64,000 nucleotides of DNA from DASYML01 sp036399835 (GTDB taxonomy: Bacteria > Acidobacteriota > Blastocatellia > Pyrinomonadales > Pyrinomonadaceae), in assembly GCA_036399835.1 (NCBI GenBank), contig DASWMI010000122.1:32177-96176 (forward strand). Direction: 5' to 3'. The notes under the pieces are model-generated. The model ran no database searches, was not told the DNA's origin, and saw only the letters and a program-made list of their open reading frames with translations. Numbering within the stretch: the first letter of the stretch is position 1; every line of letters begins with the position of its first letter. Position numbers and translations under genes: made by a program. This document shows, one piece after another, positions 54,381-61,117 of the stretch.

Positions 54381-55700
54381 TCAGGATGATGCGAGGGGCT
54401 GAACTTGCGTCAGCCAGATGCCGCGTCTCTCACCCGTCTTCTTGATATAAGCGACGAACACTTGATTGCCTGAGACGACCGCCGAAGGCAGCTCGCCCTG
54501 CTCGGCGATGGCCGCGCTCGTCGCTTTTCCATCCGCGTTCATCTGCGCCATCAAGACATTGGATTTAGCTCCCTCGTCATCTTCCCAGACGGCGATCAGC
54601 TTGTTCTTCTCTACAGCCATCAAGAGCGGCGTGCCGTGCGGCTCATGGCCCGCGAACGGCTGGCGCTCGGAAAATTTCTGCGCGCCCTCGGGTGAGCTGG
54701 ACCAGTAGAGGCCAGGCGCGCCGCGCTCGCCAGCCGTGTACCAGAGGACGCGCACCGCACCGTCTTCAGCAACGTTCAAGCCCGCGCCTGAGACGGGGCA
54801 AGCCGGTATCGCCCAGCGGTCGTCGCTGACGATGACGGGCGCTGAAAAGTTTTGCCCGCCATCGCTCGAAGAGGCGACGGCGATGTGGCGAAAATCGCCC
54901 GGCAAGACTTGCCGCCAACCGACATACACACGCCCGCCCGGACCAGTCGCCAGAGAAGTCTTGCAGCAGGGACAGACTTCATCCGCGAGCCGCTTGTTGG
55001 GAGCAAAGCTGCGCCCGCCGTCCGTGGAAAAGGTGAAGAAGGCTTCGCGGTTGGATTCCATCGAAGCCGGATGGCCGGAGCTTTTCTGCGCACCCTTTGG
55101 CGGAGCAGCGATGCTGCGCTCGTCCAGCCATGCCATGTAGACGCGGCGTTCGGGGCCAACGGCCAACGAGTGCAAACCATGGCCTGCCGGACGCTCATCG
55201 TCATTGACTTTCAAGGGCGCGTCGAAGCTGCGGCCTTGATCGTGCGAGACGGAAAGATAAATGTTGCTGGCGTGGCCCTCTTTCGCTATGCGTCCGGTCC
55301 ACCCCAGATAGATCGTGTTGTCATCTGCGACTGCCAGTGTCGGCGGGTCTCCGCGCCAGCTCATCGCTTGACCGATTTTCGGATTGACGCGCACGGGCTG
55401 GTCCAGAGGCTCGCCCTTTCCGCTCAAGTGCGCGAGCCACAGGTCCGATTCTCCCTGCTCGTGATGCTCGACCCAGGCCAGATAAATGGTCCCGTCCTTA
55501 GCCGATGCCAGGACAGGCTCTGCCGCGTCCATCTGCTCCTCGGTGACGCGCACGGGTTGAGTCATTCGGGCTGAAGGCGTGCTCGCCTGCTCGGCGGCCT
55601 GCGATGAATTCGTCGCCGTTTGTTGACGAGCGCGCTCGGCGCAGCCTGAGACGAGCAGCGGCAGAGCGAGGCAGGCGATGAATATTTTTTGTTTGAGCAT
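54381..55700 (-). CDS. BNR/sialidase-fold lipoprotein with CPCC motif
   Basis: A 439-residue lipoprotein; the lipobox is LVSGC with C20. Six or so blades of a beta-propeller are marked by repeats such as SHDQGRSF, STDGGRSF and SSDGGQNF, the BNR (Asp-box) motif of sialidase-like proteins. Catalytic residues of true sialidases are not evident. A CPCC motif (C243, C245, C246) could bind a metal. It starts 12 bases after the TonB receptor stop and is almost certainly cotranscribed with it. Confidence 0.83.
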   Translation of the reverse strand: MLKQKIFIACLALPLLVSGCAERARQQTATNSSQAAEQASTPSARMTQPVRVTEEQMDAAEPVLASAKDGTIYLAWVEHHEQGESDLWLAHLSGKGEPLDQPVRVNPKIGQAMSWRGDPPTLAVADDNTIYLGWTGRIAKEGHASNIYLSVSHDQGRSFDAPLKVNDDERPAGHGLHSLAVGPERRVYMAWLDERSIAAPPKGAQKSSGHPASMESNREAFFTFSTDGGRSFAPNKRLADEVCPCCKTSLATGPGGRVYVGWRQVLPGDFRHIAVASSSDGGQNFSAPVIVSDDRWAIPACPVSGAGLNVAEDGAVRVLWYTAGERGAPGLYWSSSPEGAQKFSERQPFAGHEPHGTPLLMAVEKNKLIAVWEDDEGAKSNVLMAQMNADGKATSAAIAEQGELPSAVVSGNQVFVAYIKKTGERRGIWLTQVQPLASS

Positions 55701-55712
55701 CCGGAGGTCCTT

Positions 55713-58523
55713 TCAGAAGCTGAGACGTAAACCCATCTGCAGCTGTCGCGGGTCGCTGGCGGCATTGGGGCGACCGAAATTCTGTAGCGGCGTCGCGTCG
55801 GTGCCAAAGATGTTGTTGGGGATTTGGAGGTTAGCGCGATTGAGCACGTTAAAGCCTTCGGCAATCGCTTCAAGACGCAAGGACTCGGTTAGACGAAACT
55901 TGCGGCTCAACCTGAGATCGAGCGAGGCGAAGTCGAAACCCCGGCCCGTGTTGCGCCCGACGCCTGCGGGCCTATCGTTGGCGTTCGTATCGTTGTTGCG
56001 GTCCGCGCCCGTCTGTATGTTAAAGGGCAGGCTTGAGGCATAAGTGAAAATGTAGCTTAACTGAAAGCCCGCCAGCGCGGGTCTCAAGCCGGAAGCGTCT
56101 TTGATGGACGGAGCCGCGAAGGAGCCGCTGAGCGTCAGGCGATGACGCTGGTCGTTGTCGGAGAGTGCTTTTTCTGCGCGCAGGTTGAAATTGTCCTGCG
56201 GCGTAAAAAAGAAGAAGTTGCCCGCATCGTCAATCGCCTTCGAGAGCGTGTAGGAGACGCGCAAACTGGTCCAGCCTCCCGTTCGCTTGTTGAATGAGAC
56301 GGTCATCCCGTCGTAGTAGGAATTGCCGGAGCTTTCGTAGCGATTGATGTTGGCAAAGCGCGCGTCCGGTCGGCCCTGGTTCGGGAGGCCCGCAGAAGCG
56401 GGCGCGGTCGGCACGTTGGTATTACGCTGAAGCAGCAGATGAAGCCCGCGCAGCCGCAGGTAGCCTATCGAGAGCGAGCTATAGAAGGGCAGCTCGCGCT
56501 CTATTTGAAGGCTGGCCTGTTCGCTGTAGCTGTTCTTGATGTGCGGGTCAATCGTGGTGATGCTGGCGAGCAGCCCACCGGGCAGTCCTGCCAGCGGGTC
56601 TGGAAAAGAGGGTGCGCCCGGCTGTTCAAAGGAAAGAACGGCGACCCTGTATTTCGTCCCGTCTCGCTGCAAGGCGTTCGAGGTGGCGCGCAGTGGGATG
56701 CGGTCGAAGTAGATACCGAAGCTGGCGCGGATGACAGTCTTGCGGTCCAGTGGAGCATAGGCCAGCCCGAGTCTGGGCGCAAAGTTGTCAGCATCCGTCC
56801 TGATAGGAGCGTGGAGAAATTGCGCATCGTAGCGCAGACCCGCGTTGACGGTCAGGTCGCGGCGCGGTTTCCATTCGTCCTGCACGAAAAGGCCCAGGTT
56901 GGGATTGGATTGAAACTGGCTCTCAGCGCCGAAAGCCTGCTGGAAAGTCACGTAACGCCCGGCCAGAAAGTTTGCCATCGAAGAGAAAGTGTAAAGGCCC
57001 TGCGTTGCGCCGGGAAAAGTTATGTCTAGACGGTTGAGCAGGAAATCCGCGCCGCCCTTGATGGAATGCGCGCCGCGCTCTGTGGTGAGGTTATCGGCAA
57101 TCTCGTAGAGATCGGTCGAGCGCGCCGTCGGCGAGACGGTGGATGTCCCGAAGCTGGCTATCCCTGAGATGTTGACGGCTGGCCCGACGGGGTCGTTGAC
57201 GGGCGCGCTCAGACGGCTGCGCGCAAGTTGAAAGCGCGTCTCGTTGATGGTTCCGGCGGAGAGCGTAGAGACATTGCCGAGTGTGATGGTCTGGTCCAGA
57301 TTGTTTAGCCCCGTGCCGCGGCTGACGGCGTTAAGGCCGCCTGCGTTACGAGAGTTGGGGCTATTGATGTCGTAAAGGCTGTAGCGCGCCGTGAGCAGGT
57401 TCGACTGGTTGAGCCTGTGGTCCACGCGGGCGAAAAAGTTGGTCACATCCGAGCCGCCCGAAAACTCTCCCGTCGTGAGTCGTGCTCCGCTGTAGCCTGT
57501 CTGGTCCAGCCGTGTGTTGATGAGAGCCGCGCTCGTAGGGTTAATCGTGATAAAGCCTGCATCACGGCGGCGCGTCTGCTCGAAGTTGGTAAAGAGAAAA
57601 GTCTGGTCGCGGCTGATTGGACCACCGAGGCTCGCTCCGTATTGAGCCTGCGTCAGCGGGTCCCTGGTTGAGGCGAGCGGGTTGCGCGCGTCTAAGCGTT
57701 GATTGCGAAGGAAGCCATAGGCGCGGCCTTGCCAATCGTTCGTCCCGGACTGCGTAACGATATTGACGATGCCGCCGGAAGCGCGCCCGAATTCCGCTAT
57801 CCCGCCGGAGGTCACGACCTGAAATTCGCGTATCACATCCTGGCTGTAAAAAGTTGCTGCCAGCCCCGCCGCGTCATCGTTGGCGGAAACGCCGTCCACT
57901 ATAAATGTGTTGTTCAGGTTGCGCTGTCCGGCAATCGAAATGCCTGTCCCGGGAACGGCGCTGGTTTCCGCGAAGCGCTGGTTGCTGCCCGTATTGGTGC
58001 GCGAGACTCCGGGCGCGAGCAGGGCCAGGTCCAGATAGTTGCGGCCATTGAGCGGGTAGCCGTCAATCTCTCGCGGCGTGATGGTCTCTGCAACTTGCGT
58101 CCGCGCAGATTCCAGCAGCGGCACATCATCAGTGACGTTGACGCTCTCGGCCACCTCCGCGACCGAGAGCCTGAGCGGAGCATCCAAAGCTTGTCCGAGC
58201 GTCAGCGTGAGTTGACGTTTGAGAGTTGCAAAGCCCGACTTTTCAACAGTCAGCAGGTATGCCCCGACGGGCAGATAGCTGAACCTGTAGCGGCCCGTCT
58301 CGTCCGTCTCGCTGGTCCATTTCCGGTTGGTCTCAAGGCTCGTCAGCGTGACCAGCGCGCCGCTCACCAGAGCGCCGCCGGCATCCTCGACGCGCCCGCT
58401 CAAGACGGCGGAAGTGACTGCCTGCTGAGCCTGGACCAGGCTCGCGCCGCAGGCCGCGAGCACCGCAAACGACACGAAGAGAACCAGACACACTACGCGC
58501 CGCCGCGCTCCTCTGTCCTTCAT
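55713..58523 (-). CDS. TonB-dependent receptor with CarboxypepD_reg-like domain (4)
   Basis: A 936-residue outer-membrane receptor. The ATG at 58523 has GAGG nine bases upstream; a TTG at 58538 is the alternative. The signal peptide ends near LVQAQQ. A regulatory-like domain (LSGRVEDAGGALVSGALV) and plug (GRNYLDLALLAPG) precede the barrel, which ends QMGLRLSF. It is the smallest of the four. It lies between the His/Cys-rich secreted protein and the BNR lipoprotein, both of which may serve the same substrate. It carries six TGGWCCA sites between 57292 and 58432. Confidence 0.92.
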   Translation of the reverse strand: MKDRGARRRVVCLVLFVSFAVLAACGASLVQAQQAVTSAVLSGRVEDAGGALVSGALVTLTSLETNRKWTSETDETGRYRFSYLPVGAYLLTVEKSGFATLKRQLTLTLGQALDAPLRLSVAEVAESVNVTDDVPLLESARTQVAETITPREIDGYPLNGRNYLDLALLAPGVSRTNTGSNQRFAETSAVPGTGISIAGQRNLNNTFIVDGVSANDDAAGLAATFYSQDVIREFQVVTSGGIAEFGRASGGIVNIVTQSGTNDWQGRAYGFLRNQRLDARNPLASTRDPLTQAQYGASLGGPISRDQTFLFTNFEQTRRRDAGFITINPTSAALINTRLDQTGYSGARLTTGEFSGGSDVTNFFARVDHRLNQSNLLTARYSLYDINSPNSRNAGGLNAVSRGTGLNNLDQTITLGNVSTLSAGTINETRFQLARSRLSAPVNDPVGPAVNISGIASFGTSTVSPTARSTDLYEIADNLTTERGAHSIKGGADFLLNRLDITFPGATQGLYTFSSMANFLAGRYVTFQQAFGAESQFQSNPNLGLFVQDEWKPRRDLTVNAGLRYDAQFLHAPIRTDADNFAPRLGLAYAPLDRKTVIRASFGIYFDRIPLRATSNALQRDGTKYRVAVLSFEQPGAPSFPDPLAGLPGGLLASITTIDPHIKNSYSEQASLQIERELPFYSSLSIGYLRLRGLHLLLQRNTNVPTAPASAGLPNQGRPDARFANINRYESSGNSYYDGMTVSFNKRTGGWTSLRVSYTLSKAIDDAGNFFFFTPQDNFNLRAEKALSDNDQRHRLTLSGSFAAPSIKDASGLRPALAGFQLSYIFTYASSLPFNIQTGADRNNDTNANDRPAGVGRNTGRGFDFASLDLRLSRKFRLTESLRLEAIAEGFNVLNRANLQIPNNIFGTDATPLQNFGRPNAASDPRQLQMGLRLSF

Positions 58524-58682
58524 CCTCTTTATCCTCAAAAATGCTTAACGCCCGCGCCATCCGTCTGGACCAGAGGCGCAGGTGAAAATAGAGAACGCCG
58601 ACACGAAAAGTTTTACCGGCGGGCGATTTGCGAGGCCGGTCAGACTTCTTCGGGCGGGGATGAAAATTTTCTGCTGGAGAGA

Positions 58683-59369
58683 TTAAGAGAAAGAAAGAGG
58701 CGGCGCGCGTGGACGCGAGCTTCCGCAGAGAGCTTCGAGCAAGCTGGCCGCGCCGTCGGCCTGTATTAAGGATCGCGCACGCGTGGGCGGTCGCGGACGT
58801 TCTGCCTGAGAGAGCAGCGCCGTGTGGCGTGAATTCTTCTGGCTGCTTGAACCGAACGCGCCCGCCCCGCAGTCTTCGCGGCATGGCCGCTTGAAAGCAT
58901 TCGCAGCCATCCCAGGCAAGGGCGTCGAATGATGAAGAAGGGAATCTTCGCCCCGCGCCGCTGGACCATCTTTCAGAATAACTGAATCGTCCTGCTTGGT
59001 CACAGGCGCGGGCGCTTTATGCATTTCGTGCCCTGCGCCGTGAGTCGCTTTGTGAGTCGCGCCATGAGCCGTGCTGTGAGCTATACCGTGCGCGGCCATC
59101 GCCTGCTCGCCCGTACCGCAATGAGCTTCAGCTTCAGGCTGCGCGGCTTCCTCCTTGAGAGCGAAGCGCGCGTGGCACGAGCCACCGGCGCAGGAGCCAG
59201 CCGCGTGCGTTGGCTTGCCCGCGCAGCATTCCATCTGGCAGATAGAGTTCGCCGAAAGAGAGGCCAGCGGAGCAATCCCTGAGAGCAGCGCGAGCGCGAG
59301 CCATGCCGCCAGCGCCACGCGTGCGATGGAGACATAAACGGAACGCTCTGTGGACCAGGCGGAAGACAA
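58683..59369 (-). CDS. His/Cys-rich exported protein
   Basis: A 228-residue protein starting with TTG, with GGAGA six bases upstream. A hydrophobic segment (about 15-38) is a signal peptide. The mature N-terminus has C44, C48 and C49 (ICQMECCAG) and C60 and C65. A stretch at 94-117 places histidines exactly every fourth residue (H94, H98, H102, H106, H110, H114), then H117. This composition fits metal binding. It lies 160 bases upstream of TonB receptor 4 on the same strand. I do not recognise a family, and the C-terminal half is of low complexity. Confidence 0.65.
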   Translation of the reverse strand: MSSAWSTERSVYVSIARVALAAWLALALLSGIAPLASLSANSICQMECCAGKPTHAAGSCAGGSCHARFALKEEAAQPEAEAHCGTGEQAMAAHGIAHSTAHGATHKATHGAGHEMHKAPAPVTKQDDSVILKDGPAARGEDSLLHHSTPLPGMAANAFKRPCREDCGAGAFGSSSQKNSRHTALLSQAERPRPPTRARSLIQADGAASLLEALCGSSRPRAPPLSFS

Positions 59370-59510
59370 GTAGAGTCTCCGTCAAACTGAGAATCGTCGC
59401 GGGGAAGCTGCGCACAGATTTTGTCACAGAGTGCGATTAAAGAACAAGTTTTTGAGCAGAGGGTTGAAGATGATGAAGGCAGGCAGCGTGGCAACGATGA
59501 AGGAAAAGCT

Positions 59511-59553
59511 ACCGGCGCAGTGATTCGATGGTTTAATGAATCACTGCGCCGGT
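59511..59553 (-). terminator. Terminator of the thioredoxin-fold gene
   Basis: ACCGGCGCAGTGATTC (59511-59526) pairs perfectly with GAATCACTGCGCCGGT (59538-59553). On the minus strand AGCTTTTCC follows. Confidence 0.75.
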
Positions 59554-59600
59554 CAATCAACTCTTCTCAGCTCATCGCCGTCCGCGTTTATCGTTTCACG

Positions 59601-60968
59601 CTAACGGCTAACGCCGCCGTGGTCCAGTGCCGTGTAGGCATCCGGCGCATAGAGGCCGAGCCAGGGGTCTGTGCGCGGCGTCAGGAAAAGCTCTGCGTAG
59701 ACGCGCTCGTTCAAAGCTTCGAGATCGTTGGGGAATCTGGCATTCAAGAGCCAGGCATGAAGCTTTGTGTGAAGCCAGTATTCGTTGCGCACGGTGTCGA
59801 GCGCGATGTAGCGCTCAAAATTCTGCTTGAGTCGCAGGAAGAGCGCTTCGTCGCTGGAGAGTTGTGTAGTCTGAGGAGCTATCTCGCGAAGGTTCGGATT
59901 CTGGCGGCGCATGAGAGAGAGGCTGTTCTGGTCCAGCCGCGCGTCGTCGGCGTGCAGCGCGGCAATCTTGGCCCATGCAGCCTCGTCCGTGACGGATTGC
60001 AGCGTGCGTGCATCGAAGGTGATGGCGTTGACGATGCCGTTCTCAGTGATAGCCTTAGTCATCGCCATACGTTCGGCGGCGCGCGCGCTCGGCGGTCGCT
60101 TTTCAGCGGGATTCGCGGCCTCTATCTCCCTCGGAAGCTTAACGCCGGTCTTCTCCAAATCGTTGGCCCAGCTTTTCGCCAGAGCATCGATGCGCTCGTC
60201 GTGGAAGGCTCGCAGGATTTTCGCGCGTTGCTGCTCATCCGTCTGCCCCTGTAGCTCTTTGGCAAGGGCTTCCATGCGCGACAGCTCGCGCAAGAAAGCC
60301 TGTGGTCCATAGAGACCGGGCAGGGCATCTAGGACGCGGCCATCCGGGTCCAGTATGTAGTGAATGCTGTTGCCCGTGATGGTGCTCTCGAACTTGCGCC
60401 CGTCTCCGAAATCAACCGTCACGCGCGGCGCGGGGCGGACGGATTTCCAGTGGAGTATGAAACGCTCGCGCAAGAGAGTGGAGATTTGCGCGTTGCTGTA
60501 GAGCGCCGTGCGGAAGAAGCGGCTGTTGGCGCAGCTCAGCTCTTCATTGAGGCGACCGAGCAGGCGCAGAGAGAGAATCGGCTTGCCGCTTTTCTGGGCC
60601 GCTGCTTTGGCCGCCGCAAAATCTGTGTACCAGTAAAGGCGCGAAGTGTAAGCGTTGCGTTGTTGGCCCACGGCATCGAGCGCAGCGCTCAGACGCTGCC
60701 AGGCGGGGTCTTTCTGTCGCGAGGCCGCATCGCTCGCATCTTGCAGCTGGCGCTCGATCTCGCTGGCGTAAACTTCAAAGAGCGTGCGCAAGCCTTCCGG
60801 CCCCATCGCCCGCAGCCGCGCGATAGCCTGTTCGGATTCCGAGGTGTTTTCCGAGACGGCGCGACGCGCCAGAGCCTCTGCCTCAGGGCTGACCGCACTG
60901 GCCGGACCAGCGAGCGCGAGAGTCAGACAGGCAAGCAGGATGAAGGAAGAGAAAAACCTGAGCAGCAT
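59601..60968 (-). CDS. Exported protein with thioredoxin-like domain
   Basis: About 455 residues from ATG 60968, which has GAGGAGG at eight bases. A signal peptide ends at GPASA. A helical region is followed by a thioredoxin-like segment (AAAQKSGKPILSLRLLGRLNEELSCANSRFFR, residues about 115-150) in which the CxxC is replaced by a lone Cys, and a HYILDPDGRVLDALPG strand pair. The long C-terminal half is helical. The function is unknown; the frame is open to 61076 without a signal peptide. Confidence 0.75.
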   Translation of the reverse strand: MLLRFFSSFILLACLTLALAGPASAVSPEAEALARRAVSENTSESEQAIARLRAMGPEGLRTLFEVYASEIERQLQDASDAASRQKDPAWQRLSAALDAVGQQRNAYTSRLYWYTDFAAAKAAAQKSGKPILSLRLLGRLNEELSCANSRFFRTALYSNAQISTLLRERFILHWKSVRPAPRVTVDFGDGRKFESTITGNSIHYILDPDGRVLDALPGLYGPQAFLRELSRMEALAKELQGQTDEQQRAKILRAFHDERIDALAKSWANDLEKTGVKLPREIEAANPAEKRPPSARAAERMAMTKAITENGIVNAITFDARTLQSVTDEAAWAKIAALHADDARLDQNSLSLMRRQNPNLREIAPQTTQLSSDEALFLRLKQNFERYIALDTVRNEYWLHTKLHAWLLNARFPNDLEALNERVYAELFLTPRTDPWLGLYAPDAYTALDHGGVSR

Positions 60969-61058
60969 GGTAAAGCCTCCTCTTTGGACGAGCACGAAAA
61001 GCGAGGTGTCTGGCGGGTTTGAATCTCTCTCAGCTTGTTTGGTTGTCCCGCCCAAAGT

Positions 61059-61095
61059 AATTGACGGCAAGCTCATCTGAAACTTGCCGTCAATT
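61059..61095. terminator. Hairpin before the M16 peptidase stop
   Basis: AATTGACGGCAAG (61059-61071) pairs perfectly with CTTGCCGTCAATT (61083-61095). It is downstream of the M16 gene on the minus strand; the T-run is short. Confidence 0.6.
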
Positions 61096-61117
61096 TCTGC
61101 TCAAATAATCTTCAAGG

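Noticed and set aside
54381..55700. True sialidase
   Set aside because: Asp-box repeats are present, but the arginine triad and nucleophile Tyr of sialidases are not evident; called only as a BNR-fold lipoprotein.
57060..57080. Possible frameshift or domain loss in TonB receptor 4, because it is shorter than the others
   Set aside because: Signal peptide, regulatory domain, plug and the terminal aromatic residue are all present in one frame.
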